Positions 21,259 to 29,662 are shown, counted from the stretch's first letter. The stretch: DNA of 32,257 nt from Candidatus Saccharimonadota bacterium (GCA_016789655.1 JAEUQV010000017.1:1-32257), one strand, 5' to 3'. Numbers and translations: made by a program. The notes: generated by a model not told the origin, from the sequence alone.

Positions 21259-21468
21259 CTAGCCTTTGGCGGTACGATGCTCTGCATCAAGCATACGCCA
21301 GAAAATGTCTCGCACATCTTGCGCTTCTTGTGAGGTGTCCGTACAGAGGTTGTCCATTATGGCAGCATATTTTGGGTCTTCATCCTGATCGGGCATTTCT
21401 CTCACCAGGCGGACAACTTTACTGAAACGTCGTAGTTCATCATCCATGTTTTTTGCATCTGCGGTCAT
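21259..21468 (-). CDS. Small acidic hypothetical protein
   Basis: 69 residues, family not recognised. Charged and helical throughout (DDELRRFSKVVRLVREM, then YAAIMDNLC and QDVRDIFWRMLDAEH). GGGAG lies about 12 bases before the ATG; an internal ATG at codon 8 is possible. It follows the replication-relaxation-like gene in the same direction with a 41-base gap and may share its transcript. Confidence 0.6.
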   Translation of the reverse strand: MTADAKNMDDELRRFSKVVRLVREMPDQDEDPKYAAIMDNLCTDTSQEAQDVRDIFWRMLDAEHRTAKG

Positions 21469-21509
21469 GTCACTACTCTACTCCCTAGGGACTGGATGTC
21501 AACAATTGT

Positions 21510-22232
21510 TCATATGCGCTTAATCTGCGCCACACTTGTGACAACGTGGAATGAAAAATCATCCTCATCTAAATACGCATCCTCCATACGTTCCGCGGCG
21601 TATTTGCGCAGTGCCGTGCGTTCGGCGGCAGAGCTTGCGCGCACCATGTAGACATCCGGGTATTCATCCCACTCCCAGTCACCATCATCGTAGTTTTGAA
21701 TATATTTGCGGATGCGTTTTTTGGCGATGAATAGGTGCTGACCGTCCGTAAGCTCGACAAAGAACTTCTTGCAAGATGTTGGTCGCACCCGCAAGCCAGG
21801 TAGCGGTCGGATTATACCCTCCTCGCCACCCATCTCTAGTGCAGTCATAATCTGTGCGGAATCGCCGTATATACCGTGTAGCACATTGTAGGCGCCGTGT
21901 ATGGCTACTTGCTGGTCCACGAAGGCTGCGGATCGGTTGGCGTCTTTGCTGCGTGCTTTCCAGGCAGAGTCTGGTAGCTGACTACCTACTTCATTACGTA
22001 AGTAGTCTATAGCCTGAGATGTCAAAAAGTATCGTGCCGATTTGTTCTGCAATCGATAGCTTTTTTCATGTAGTTTTCCAATATATCCAGCCTTGTGTAG
22101 TATCTCTAGTGCGCTATAGGCAGAGTTGGCTGTAATGTTTCTGGTACTAGCAAGATTATCTGTAGTGGCATAGCGGAAGCGAAGGATGAGTTCGAGGATG
22201 TTAAGTTGTTTGTCGTTTAGTTGTCTAGCCAT
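21510..22232 (-). CDS. Replication-relaxation-like winged-helix protein
   Basis: 240 residues. The N-terminal ~95 residues form a winged helix (LNDKQLNILELILRFRYATTDNLA split: residues 5-28; AYSALEILHKAGYIGKL around 38-54; RYFLTSQAIDYL around 67-78). Mid-protein PLPGLRVRPTSCKKFFVELTD corresponds to the conserved region of the Replic_Relax family, often written as a PD/F-type block. Proteins of this type are linked to plasmid replication or transfer initiation in Gram-positive elements. TATACGTAGTATA just upstream (22240s) is a palindrome overlapping a possible -10 and may be its own operator. Its presence hints that element 2 can exist or replicate as a circle. Confidence 0.65.
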   Translation of the reverse strand: MARQLNDKQLNILELILRFRYATTDNLASTRNITANSAYSALEILHKAGYIGKLHEKSYRLQNKSARYFLTSQAIDYLRNEVGSQLPDSAWKARSKDANRSAAFVDQQVAIHGAYNVLHGIYGDSAQIMTALEMGGEEGIIRPLPGLRVRPTSCKKFFVELTDGQHLFIAKKRIRKYIQNYDDGDWEWDEYPDVYMVRASSAAERTALRKYAAERMEDAYLDEDDFSFHVVTSVAQIKRI

Positions 22233-22300
22233 ACGTTATACGTAGTATAAAAGAGGGAACCTAAAATAGCTAGTATTACAGAGGTGGTAGTCCAAAAAAG

Positions 22301-22320
22301 TTCTAATTTCGTAATTAGAA
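22301..22320. promoter_or_regulatory. Operator-like palindrome before the third recombinase
   Basis: TTCTAATT and AATTAGAA are perfect 8-base arms around TCGT, in the non-coding gap between the divergent replication-relaxation-like gene and the recombinase operon, 22 bases before the -35 box. Confidence 0.5.
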
Positions 22321-22341
22321 AATAATACAACAGCATAAGCA

Positions 22342-22371
22342 TTGAAACTATCCCTATTAGTGTACTATAAT
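22342..22371 (+). promoter_or_regulatory. Promoter of the third recombinase operon
   Basis: TTGAAA at 22342-22347, 18-base spacer, TATAAT at 22366-22371. Start of transcription near 22378, 25 bases before the small gene at 22403. Confidence 0.7.
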
Positions 22372-22402
22372 TATCCCTATAAGGTAACATAGCGAGAGTA
22401 AA

Positions 22403-22561
22403 ATGAACAAGCCGATAGGATCAAAAAACAACTTAGCGCCCCTACCCGCCATCATACAGGCGGATGAAAACGAGCGCCTGGAATACCTAGCGGCATTGCT
22501 CCTTGAGATCGTTGACGAAGAGTTAAGAGAAAGTGGGGTAGATGCATGCAATCTGAGTTAG
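22403..22561 (+). CDS. 52-residue protein overlapping the recombinase start
   Basis: ATG at 22403 to TAG at 22559-22561. The C-terminal half is a strongly acidic amphipathic helix (NERLEYLAALLLEIVDEEL). It is in another frame than the recombinase and overlaps its first 16 bases. The promoter at 22342 reads through both. Family not recognised. It occupies the same place as the 73-residue protein before the first recombinase, which supports a shared accessory role, such as control of integration direction, although the two sequences are not clearly alike. Confidence 0.65.
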   Translation: MNKPIGSKNNLAPLPAIIQADENERLEYLAALLLEIVDEELRESGVDACNLS

Positions 22562-24264
22562 TCGGCAAAAACGCGGTAGCCGCTATACGCGTATCAACGA
22601 CCAAGCAAGGTACGGATGGCGACTCGCCCGAGGCGCAAAAAGAGCAGATAGAGCGTTTTGCGGCCAACAAGGGCATCGTGATCAAAAAGTTCTTTGTGTT
22701 CATGGAGTCGGCCAGCAAAGAACAGCAACCGATGCAGGAGGCGGTCGATTATTGTACCGACGCCGTGAATGACGTTGATCTGTTTATCATAAAGTCAATC
22801 GACCGCTTTACACGCGGCGGCAGCTTGAGCTACGATATGCTGAAATCACAGCTAGAGGCCAGCCGCGTGCAGCTCGTCGACATTTACGGCGTCATCAGCG
22901 CCCAGCAGGTCAATACGCTCGACCACTTGGGTTTCGAGTACAAATGGAGCATATACAGCCCCAGCAAGAAATCTGAAATACTAGAAGCGGAGCGATCCAA
23001 AGACGAGCTGCGCGACATCATGAGCCGTATGATTGGTGCTGAAATCCGCTACACGCAAAACGGTTACTGGATGCGCCAGCCACCCTACGGCTTCGTGAGT
23101 GAAAAAGTCGACACCAACCAAGGCAAGCGCACCATACTACGCCCCCGCGAAGAGGAGGCAAAATATGTACGCATGATATTCGACTTGCGTGCCGACGGAT
23201 TGCTTACCGACCAGGAGATCGTAGAGAAACTCAATGATCTGGGTTATCAGACACGCGTCAGCTACATACGCAATACCGAAGACCTGACGCAAGTTATTTC
23301 CAAGCGCGGCGGCCGCCCACTCACCGTCAAACGCCTGCACAAGATCGTCACCAACACGATCTACGCAGGTATCAACGTGGAGAAATGGACAAACTATAGC
23401 CCCACGAAATGTGCTTTTGACGGGCTCATCAGCATCGACCTGTTTAACCGAGCAAACCGGGGCAAGAAATACATTGCCTACAATGAGGCCGACGGTGAGT
23501 ACGAGATACAACGCCAGCTACCCAAAAAGCATGTGGTAGACAAAACAATCCGCAATGCCGACTTCCCCTACAAAAAGTTCATCCTCTGCCCGGAGTGCAA
23601 GCATGCTCTGCTTGGCAGCGCGAGCCGAGGTAAATCAGGAAAGCTCTACCCGGCATATCACTGTAGCCACCACGGCCACTATTTCCGTATACCAAAAGAT
23701 AAGATGGACGAGAAAATCGTACAGTTCATCGGCCGTATAAAGATACATGACGACAAACTCGACCTGCTGCTCGATACTATCAGGAAAGAATACGAGCGCA
23801 GGCAGGCGCTGTCGGGCGACGACCGAAAAGCCCTACAGAAGCAGATTGACGCGCTTGAGGGTCAAGCTTCGGTTGCGCTCGACAAGATTATGATGGTGTC
23901 CAACCCAACTACCATCGCCTATCTGGAGGGCGAGATCGACAAAATTAAGCAAAATATCAAGAAGCTGCAAAAGGAGCAGCGGCAAATGGCAGACAAAAAA
24001 CCGCTCGATATCGACCGCATCTTAGCTCGGGTGCGCTACTTCGTGGAAAACCTCGATCTACTACTGTTAAGGCAGCGCGATCCGCACAAAAAAGCCCAAC
24101 TTTTTGGAGTACTTTTTGACCAGCTCCCAACCTATGCAGATTTAGATTGTGGAACACAAAGAACACCCCTTTTTACAGGGGTGAACTCCGTTTTTCGGCT
24201 ACTAACCGAAGAAAAATCTCTTATGGTGACCCCAAGGAGAGTCGAACTCCTCTTGCCGGGATGA
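22546..24264 (+). CDS. Large serine recombinase whose 3' end lies in tRNA-Glu
   Basis: 572 residues. Catalytic domain (~8-160) with AAIRVSTTKQ (S17) and IKSIDRFTRGG; recombinase domain (~175-320) with RQPPYGF and IVTNTIYAGINVEKW; a zinc ribbon with CPECKHALLG and a CSHH second half (C, C, C, H-type); a coiled coil (~415-485). It is the likely integrase of element 2. The frame runs 41 bases into the antisense of tRNA-Glu: the last 13 residues (MVTPRRVELLLPG) are encoded by the attachment core and the tRNA. When excised, the tail after MVT would instead be the 37 residues now attached to the first recombinase. A hairpin CACCCC/GGGGTG at 24164-24183 could give the tRNA a replacement terminator on the minus strand. 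Confidence 0.92.
   Translation: MQSELVGKNAVAAIRVSTTKQGTDGDSPEAQKEQIERFAANKGIVIKKFFVFMESASKEQQPMQEAVDYCTDAVNDVDLFIIKSIDRFTRGGSLSYDMLKSQLEASRVQLVDIYGVISAQQVNTLDHLGFEYKWSIYSPSKKSEILEAERSKDELRDIMSRMIGAEIRYTQNGYWMRQPPYGFVSEKVDTNQGKRTILRPREEEAKYVRMIFDLRADGLLTDQEIVEKLNDLGYQTRVSYIRNTEDLTQVISKRGGRPLTVKRLHKIVTNTIYAGINVEKWTNYSPTKCAFDGLISIDLFNRANRGKKYIAYNEADGEYEIQRQLPKKHVVDKTIRNADFPYKKFILCPECKHALLGSASRGKSGKLYPAYHCSHHGHYFRIPKDKMDEKIVQFIGRIKIHDDKLDLLLDTIRKEYERRQALSGDDRKALQKQIDALEGQASVALDKIMMVSNPTTIAYLEGEIDKIKQNIKKLQKEQRQMADKKPLDIDRILARVRYFVENLDLLLLRQRDPHKKAQLFGVLFDQLPTYADLDCGTQRTPLFTGVNSVFRLLTEEKSLMVTPRRVELLLPG
24222..24242. other. Right attachment-site copy inside tRNA-Glu
   Basis: Same 21 bases as 1501-1521. 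From 24224 on they are the CCA end, acceptor 3' strand and part of the T-arm of tRNA-Glu, so integration leaves the tRNA complete. Confidence 0.85.
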
Positions 24265-24298
24265 AAACCCGATGTCCTAACCGATAGACGATGGGGCC
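24224..24298 (-). tRNA. tRNA-Glu (UUC)
   Basis: 75 bases on the minus strand, CCA encoded. Acceptor GGCCCCA pairs with TGGGGTC; D-arm ATCGTCTATCGGTTAGGAC; anticodon stem TCGGG/CCCGG around loop TTTTCAT with anticodon TTC at its centre; T-arm GAGGAGTTCGACTCTCC. A73 and CCA follow. It is the integration target of the elements to its left; its original terminator now lies at 1466-1503. Confidence 0.97.
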
Positions 24299-24444
24299 GA
24301 GTCGCTGCGCTCCAATTAACATTTAGCATTTTTCATTTTCCAATTGGATGAGCTGCAATATTGTAGCATAACAGAGAGGAAATGCCAAGACGTGATTACA
24401 AAAGGGCATAAAATTTACATTATCTTTACCGTTACTAGCACTGC

Positions 24445-24473
24445 GAAAATCCCGCCAAATGGCGGGATTTTTC
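24445..24473. terminator. Intrinsic terminator right of the tRNA
   Basis: GAAAATCCCGCC and GGCGGGATTTTTC form a 12-bp hairpin with AAAT loop, usable on both strands. The leftward surface-protein transcript 26452-24668 may end here. Confidence 0.8.
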
Positions 24474-24571
24474 ACATAAGTCGAGAGAGCGGTCAGTCAG
24501 TACTACCCTTTATAACGTATTGCGGGCAGTATAGCACAAGTTTGACCAAAAAGCTAGTCTTTGTCCACAGA

Positions 24572-24650
24572 TAATCTGCCATGCAGATTAATGGGATAAG
24601 GGTTAGTAATTTGGCAGCCAATTATTTCCAGGCCGCAAAGTTACTAACCC
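24572..24650. repeat. Two hairpins downstream of the PKD surface gene
   Basis: TAATCTGC/GCAGATTA (24572-24590, loop CAT) and a 20-base stem 24600-24619 with 24631-24650 starting GGGTTAGTAA. No T run follows on the minus strand. Could stabilise the 3' end of the surface-protein mRNA. Nothing else is seen in 24299-24667 besides these and the terminator. Confidence 0.55.
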
Positions 24651-24667
24651 ATTTTCCTCGAGAGCCC

Positions 24668-26452
24668 CTAATATTGCTGACGTCGACGGAGTGTCAGGCG
24701 GTTGCGAGCGCTCGCAAGCGGCGTGGCTGCTAGCGGTGCATCAGACTCAAGCGGTTCCCCGAGAGGAAGAGGCGATATGCCAAAATCCGCCGCTAGGTAA
24801 GCAGCTTTATGTCGTTTAAACAACAAATGTCTGTACCACAGGAACCCCGCTACTAGCACGGCAGCAGATATTGCAACCACGTTGCCAGCACCAGTATTCG
24901 GAAGTGTGGTGCTAGCAGGTGCGACACAGTGCACCGTATCGCTAGCAGGATAATTGGCATCGTATTGGCACGGGTTACAGCGTAAATCACCCACTGGCAC
25001 ACCAGGTTTACATTCTGGAGTTGGCGGTGTCGTGGGGGTGACTAGCGCAGCACATGCCGGAGCGGCTTGCGTTTGTCCGTTTATGCTGAAATGTAGTGTG
25101 GCTCTCGTACTATAGTTTCCTGCTTGAGCGTATGTATGATCTATAGAAACCGTTTTGCCATCTGTAGACTTTATGCCCGTAGCGGTCTTTCCATCGCCGA
25201 AGTCAAAGTCGGCGTCTATGAAGCTGGCGCCATTGCCGTAATCCATCGTAGCAACATAGCGGTAGCTATACTTATTTCGATCTAGGATAGCGCCCCCCAG
25301 CTGCACACACTTACCGTATGGGTTCACGACTGTTTGGGTGTGCTGGCAGGTTTTACGCACCGAAGTACCATTTTCTGTAAAATGTAGTGTCGCTACCACC
25401 ACATAATCACTCCCTTTCGTGTACGTATGGCGCGCAGACACCATTTGGCCATCGGCAGATTTTACGCCTGTTTGCTTGGTGCCGTCACCAAAATCAAAGT
25501 CTGCCCCTACGAAGTTTGCACCATTGCCATATTTCATTTTGGCGGTATAGTTCCAAGTGTACTTATCGGCTTGATTTACAACTGCGGCATTGAGCTGCAC
25601 GCAATCAGCGTAAGCCTGCAACACCTCAATTGCTGTTTGGCAGGTCTTAACCACCGTAACACCACCTGGAGCCGATGCATGAACTGTGACTTTGGCAGTC
25701 CATTTACCCGGCTTGGTGTACGTGTGTGATACGACTTGTGTAGCGCTAGTAGTCGTGACCGTAGGTGTACCGTCACCAAAATCGTAGACAAACTTCGTCA
25801 GTTTAGCATTGCCGGTGGCACTTGCCGTGGTTGTAAAGTTGTACGTATCTGCCTTGCCCGATACCGGTGCTTTGTTGAGCATGGTACAGTCAGCATCTGA
25901 CTTCGTAAACGTACCTGTGACTGGGTTGCCACAAGAACGAAGTACAACAAATTTAGGCGTACCAGAGTTGTCGAACAGCACACGGCCTTCTAGCCCGTCG
26001 CTGTTAAAGGTACGGGATGTCGTATTGCCATACAGCGTTGTACTGCCAACTTGCTTAGTTTGCATGCCAGTGCCACTGTGCAAGGCTTGGTTACGACCCC
26101 AACTTACCGCGCCAGTACCTACTACAACACCATCGACTTTTATCGAACCATCTTTGTAGACGTATGCGGTGCGGGCTTTTTGCGTAAAATTGCCATACTC
26201 TGTGCTTGGCAATCCATACGCCGCATAAATCGATTGTAAATCTTGATGACCATTGCCACTGTCGTTCTTCTGGGCTTTCTCTATGAAGTTGACTGTTCCT
26301 CCAAACCCACAGTACATAACGGCGTTGCTGTCACAATCGGCACTTGTCGCGTAGGCTACACTGCCAACACCGGTCAAACCAACCAATGAAAAAAATAATC
26401 CTGCCAGAAATATTGCCTGGTTTTTTGTAATCCTGTGCAAGAGTGCGCGCAT
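24668..26452 (-). CDS. Secreted PKD-repeat surface protein with LPxTG-type anchor
   Basis: 594 residues. Signal peptide at 1-36 (FLAGLFFSLVGLTGVGSVAYA). A ~150-residue N-terminal region, then three PKD-like beta domains, each with a DFGDGT/K core and a HTY/DHTY edge (~200-275, 290-375, 385-465), each preceded or followed by a single conserved cysteine that may pair. The sortase motif LPNTGAG at 517-523 is followed by one helix (~524-543) and an unusually long ~50-residue polar tail instead of a few basic residues. Such proteins sit on the surface of Saccharibacteria and may mediate contact with the host bacterium. AAGGAAGGGA lies upstream of the ATG. The 5' leader (26453-26640) holds alternative hairpins. 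Confidence 0.85.
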   Translation of the reverse strand: MRALLHRITKNQAIFLAGLFFSLVGLTGVGSVAYATSADCDSNAVMYCGFGGTVNFIEKAQKNDSGNGHQDLQSIYAAYGLPSTEYGNFTQKARTAYVYKDGSIKVDGVVVGTGAVSWGRNQALHSGTGMQTKQVGSTTLYGNTTSRTFNSDGLEGRVLFDNSGTPKFVVLRSCGNPVTGTFTKSDADCTMLNKAPVSGKADTYNFTTTASATGNAKLTKFVYDFGDGTPTVTTTSATQVVSHTYTKPGKWTAKVTVHASAPGGVTVVKTCQTAIEVLQAYADCVQLNAAVVNQADKYTWNYTAKMKYGNGANFVGADFDFGDGTKQTGVKSADGQMVSARHTYTKGSDYVVVATLHFTENGTSVRKTCQHTQTVVNPYGKCVQLGGAILDRNKYSYRYVATMDYGNGASFIDADFDFGDGKTATGIKSTDGKTVSIDHTYAQAGNYSTRATLHFSINGQTQAAPACAALVTPTTPPTPECKPGVPVGDLRCNPCQYDANYPASDTVHCVAPASTTLPNTGAGNVVAISAAVLVAGFLWYRHLLFKRHKAAYLAADFGISPLPLGEPLESDAPLAATPLASARNRLTLRRRQQY

Positions 26453-26576
26453 GTTATGTTATCCCTTCCTTTTGCTTAGAAACATTTTCCCACATTACCC
26501 TGACCGTTGCAATTGGGATATACACGGAATGAGGAGCTAGCACTGCCCCTGACGTAACCTCCGTCATTTTCGAGAC

Positions 26577-26629
26577 ATCGGAAATCCAGACAAATAATCA
26601 TTTTCTGGATCTCCGATCGGGTCGGAGAT
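26577..26629 (-). promoter_or_regulatory. Mutually exclusive hairpins in the leader of the PKD surface gene
   Basis: 26577-26590 pairs with 26604-26617 (13 of 14), but 26609-26616 also pairs perfectly with 26622-26629 (ATCTCCGA/TCGGAGAT). Both use the same bases, so only one can form. Located ~125 bases before the ATG at 26452. No known regulatory class recognised. Confidence 0.45.
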
Positions 26630-26705
26630 AACAACAGAGGCTACTATATGCGCTCCAAAAGCCTGCAACAATTTTCAGTGTCATCTTTGTTAGGAAAAGG
26701 ACGTG

Positions 26706-26750
26706 AAAAAGCCCCGCGTATTATGTGTGCGGGGCTTAAATGGTTTTTTA
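26706..26750. terminator. Terminator after the second surface gene
   Basis: AAGCCCCGC (26709-26717) and GCGGGGCTT (26729-26737) form a hairpin with T5 on the minus strand. Between it and the stop at 26922 are two more hairpins: CCTGGC-GAAA-GCCAGG (26834-26849) and a perfect 14-bp stem 26868-26881 with 26887-26900. Confidence 0.8.
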
Positions 26751-26921
26751 TGTTATAGGTGAGCGGTCAGTCTTGACTTTCACTTGTAGCGTTCTCACTT
26801 GGCGCCTTGACTACGTAATGAGCCGGAGGCGAACCTGGCGAAAGCCAGGCTTTTGGTAAGATGGGGAGGTCACTTACCGAATTTAGTTCGGTAAGTGACC
26901 GGGGAAGACAAAATCTTTCCC

Positions 26922-28796
26922 TTAACCGTTTACACGGTGGCCAAGTACCAAGCGATATGCTAGGGCACTCAGTACGCTTACTAGGCCGAAGAGGCCGATC
27001 ACGCTACCAGCACCAGTGTCAGGCAATGCCTTAGCAGGAGTAGTTGGCGCAGGAGTTACCGGTGTTGCCGGGCTCGTGTAAGTAACAGACTTTACGCAAT
27101 TGGCTGTGTCAGGTGCGTACTTGTCAGTACCATCGACATTGAAGAGCAATTTGACATTCACGCTGTAGGTACCATCTTTGGCGTACGTGTAGTCGGCGCT
27201 GGTCTTGTCGGTGACAAGAGGAGTGCTGTTGTCGCCCCAGTTGTAGGTAACCATCTTGAGCTTAGCACCATCTTTACCGGTATAGTCGACCTTGGCGGTG
27301 ACTTTGCGGTTCGTGCCAGCGGTAAGGGTCAAAAGATCACAAGTGTAGGTTGGGGTTGGCTTAGCAGCCTTCACCGTAACTTGCTTGCTACAGTTGCCTC
27401 CTTCGGCGTATTTATCGGTGCCATTCACGCTCATGAGAACCTTGGCGGTCACATTGTATGTGCCATCGGCAGCATACTGGTGGCTAGCCTTGGTGTCGGT
27501 ACCGGTCGTATCGGCGGTGTTGTCACCCCAAGTGAAGGTAGTGCTCTTGTAGGTAGCACCGTCTTTGGCGGTGTACTTTACAGTAACTTCTGCTTTGCGG
27601 CTATCGCTCACGGTCACGTCCAAACCATCACAGCTGTAGCTAGGTGTTGGGTTGGTGGTGCAGTTGTTACCAGGGACGTTTACACTTGCATCATCCCAGA
27701 TTGCACCAAAGCCCTGTGGGGTTGCAAATGCTTTGTTTACGAGTTTCTGGGTCGTACATACATCTTTACCAGGGGTATCGATAGTCGTGTCATACAAGAC
27801 ATACGCTATACCGGCAGCATCGGCGTTGTAGTTACCGATATTTACGTTCACCGTTCGGCCATTTTCCTGAACGGCACTGGCTGGGTAGACATAGCCACTT
27901 GGGTAGTTACCGTTGATGAGCTTGACGCTACCAGGAACAACCGTCATACCGGCAGGCACTTGGTCAACTAAGCTTACTGAGGTAAGCGGAGTTTGGCCAG
28001 TGTTCTTGAAGGTCAGCATCCACTGGGTGGTATCGCCAGCCTTAACGTCTTTCGTTTCTGTCCAATCGGCTGAAGTTTGACCCTTCATACGAACCTGCTT
28101 GTTCAGACTGTAGTCGGGCATCTTGACCTTGACTTGCAGGGTAACATAGACCATTTCCTTGAAACAGCCCTTTACTTTACCGTCAAGCGCGTTGGTGCCA
28201 ACGGCGGCACCGGTAGTAACAACACTGTCACTTAGTGGCGTATTGAGATAATTACCAGTCAATTTAGCACTACCAGGCACATATTCGAGACCGAACATCG
28301 CACCGTTGGCAGAACCGAAATCGATAGTATCATAGACTTCTTTTGGCTGTGCGTTGTCAGCTGAGACATACGCAGTTGCCTGTTGCGTCTTAGCAACAGT
28401 CGTTGGCAAAGCTACACGAACTTTCGTGTTAGTGGCAACACCTGGGTTACCAGTCTTGTCATTCAATGAAGCATCGGCACCGTTGTGTACGTACACAATG
28501 AGTGTCATAGTGTCACCGTTGCGGACATCGGCCATTGGGTCGCCGTAGGCTGTGCCGCCGTTATCGTATTTACCGCTAAAGAACTGTCGTTCGTCGCTTA
28601 TTCCTGGCACGCCAGTGAATGAGTTGAACGTTACATGGTCGAATCCAGCTACACCATCGGTGTAGGCTTTGGTTTCTCGACCGGGGCCGAAACTTGCTTT
28701 GGTCATGTTAGGTATGACTGCAATTGCAGTTAGCGCCATCACAACACCTAAGCCAAGAAGCGTAACCCGCTTAGAAAAGCGCATAGAAAGTTTCAT
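26922..28796 (-). CDS. Large secreted DUF11/PKD surface protein with LPxTG-type anchor
   Basis: 624 residues, AAAAGGAGG 6 bases before the ATG. Signal peptide 1-34 (VTLLGLGVVMALTAIAVIPNM region). A first beta domain (~40-225) with an N-terminal GAxASLNDKTGNPG block; a DUF11-like domain (~230-350) with WMLTFKNTGQTPLTSVSLVD and VPAGMTVVPGSVKL; two PKD-like repeats (~395-475, ~485-570) with TWGDNT/NWGDNS and the HQYAADGTY/YTYAKDGTY edge, each with paired cysteines. LPDTGAG at 591-597, one helix and a short basic end follow, the normal anchor layout. It is probably a cell-surface stalk or adhesin. Strong promoter at 28942-28970 with a ~140-base leader. Confidence 0.88.
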   Translation of the reverse strand: MKLSMRFSKRVTLLGLGVVMALTAIAVIPNMTKASFGPGRETKAYTDGVAGFDHVTFNSFTGVPGISDERQFFSGKYDNGGTAYGDPMADVRNGDTMTLIVYVHNGADASLNDKTGNPGVATNTKVRVALPTTVAKTQQATAYVSADNAQPKEVYDTIDFGSANGAMFGLEYVPGSAKLTGNYLNTPLSDSVVTTGAAVGTNALDGKVKGCFKEMVYVTLQVKVKMPDYSLNKQVRMKGQTSADWTETKDVKAGDTTQWMLTFKNTGQTPLTSVSLVDQVPAGMTVVPGSVKLINGNYPSGYVYPASAVQENGRTVNVNIGNYNADAAGIAYVLYDTTIDTPGKDVCTTQKLVNKAFATPQGFGAIWDDASVNVPGNNCTTNPTPSYSCDGLDVTVSDSRKAEVTVKYTAKDGATYKSTTFTWGDNTADTTGTDTKASHQYAADGTYNVTAKVLMSVNGTDKYAEGGNCSKQVTVKAAKPTPTYTCDLLTLTAGTNRKVTAKVDYTGKDGAKLKMVTYNWGDNSTPLVTDKTSADYTYAKDGTYSVNVKLLFNVDGTDKYAPDTANCVKSVTYTSPATPVTPAPTTPAKALPDTGAGSVIGLFGLVSVLSALAYRLVLGHRVNG

Positions 28797-28941
28797 AGCT
28801 TCCTCCTTTTAAAATTATCTAACCTCATTAATTTCAAACTCATAAAATACTAAAGACTGTCTCACCTAAATTGTTAAATAACAATTACGTCGGTACGGTA
28901 GCTCTCGCAAGCAAATACCACTACACACCTCGTTAAGTCAA

Positions 28942-28970
28942 ACTTTAGCATAAACGTACTTTATTGTCAA
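28942..28970 (-). promoter_or_regulatory. Strong promoter of the DUF11/PKD surface gene
   Basis: On the minus strand TTGACA (28965-28970), 17-base spacer, TAAAGT (28942-28947). In the leader, AATTGTTA-AA-TAACAATT at 28869-28886 forms an 18-base palindrome. Confidence 0.75.
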
Positions 28971-29662
28971 TTATTATTGCCTGGTAAGCATTAGGGGTTT
29001 GCTCCTCTAAACTCATTCCATCTATTGAAGGAAGGCTCGCCTTCCTTCGGGTGCCGCTATCGCTTCGCTCAGCGACAGCCCGCACCTACCCACTCGCTAT
29101 TCGCTCGTGCCCTCGCTGTGCTCGGGTTTAGCTAGATTGCGGGTCGGGTGGGATGCAGTAAAACTTAGCCCTTTGCTCTCAACCCTATGCCCTTCCTAGT
29201 TGTTAACGTGCGTCAAGCCGGATCATTACAGGACACCAAGCACGCTACGCGTGCAGAGTTATGAGATATGAGTTAAGAGTTATGAGTAATCTCATTCTTA
29301 TCTCTTATCTCTAACCGCTTAACTCTAATATATTTAGGGAGTGTAGAGTAAGGGGCGGTCGAAAGACAAAAAGAGAGTTGTTTAGAGCATGCCGAAGCAC
29401 ACAATACATCTCATCTTCAGTCAATCGACCGCACCCTTACTCACAAGCTTACGCTCGTCACCTCACATGCTTCCCACTCGGGGAGCGGCCGCAACCCCGA
29501 GGGGGAGGGAACCTTTGTGAGTGTACACACCTTTTGCTAGTATCTTGCGCCAAGGAAGTAGAACTTCCTGGACCAACCGTTACCCGATCGTGCGCTCTAT
29601 AGTGAGCTAATCGGACACTGTCACCTCGAAAGGCGTCAGCACGGTCATTTATAGGCAACGAC
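28971..29662. other. Gene-free intergenic stretch with many hairpins
   Basis: No convincing gene. Seen: GAAGGAAGGC-TC-GCCTTCCTTC (29027-29048); a run of CGCT/GCTCG-type short palindromes (29060-29130); several near-copies of GAGTTATGAG (29260-29300); a long imperfect stem 29346-29362 with 29425-29442; CTCGGGG/CCCCGAG near 29480-29500; and AGGAAGT/ACTTCCT near 29555-29570. Possibly untranslated RNA, REP-like repeats or a junction of unrelated DNA. Confidence 0.5.
29346..29442. repeat. 17-bp imperfect inverted repeat with 62-base loop
   Basis: GAGTAAGGGGCGGTCGA (29346-29362) pairs with 29425-29442 with a single extra base. The loop is AT-richer. Could be the stem of a small RNA. Confidence 0.5.

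Larger units (their letters stand above)
1501..24242. mobile_element. Composite integrated region at the 3' end of tRNA-Glu
   Basis: The same 21 bases occur at 1501-1521 and 24222-24242, and 24224-24242 is the 3' end of a complete tRNA-Glu gene. Direct duplication of a tRNA 3' end around foreign cargo is the usual mark of site-specific integration. Inside are three large serine recombinases, regulators, restriction enzymes and a TraD-like ATPase. No relaxase, capsid, portal or terminase gene is recognisable. A third core copy at 7149-7159 divides the region into two probable tandem elements. Confidence 0.85.
7149..24242. mobile_element. Element 2: defence-loaded tRNA-Glu element
   Basis: Bounded by TATGGTGACCC at 7149 and at 24222, with the recombinase at 22546-24264 overlapping the right end. 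About 17.1 kb. It carries two recombinases, S24 and XRE regulators, a TraD-like ATPase, a replication-relaxation-like protein, DUF3768 and DUF7249 proteins and at least two restriction-type systems. Without a recognisable relaxase or virion genes it is best called an integrative element of unknown transfer mode. Confidence 0.65.

Noticed and set aside
1501-24242. Prophage
   Set aside because: No capsid, portal, terminase, tail or lysis gene was recognised.
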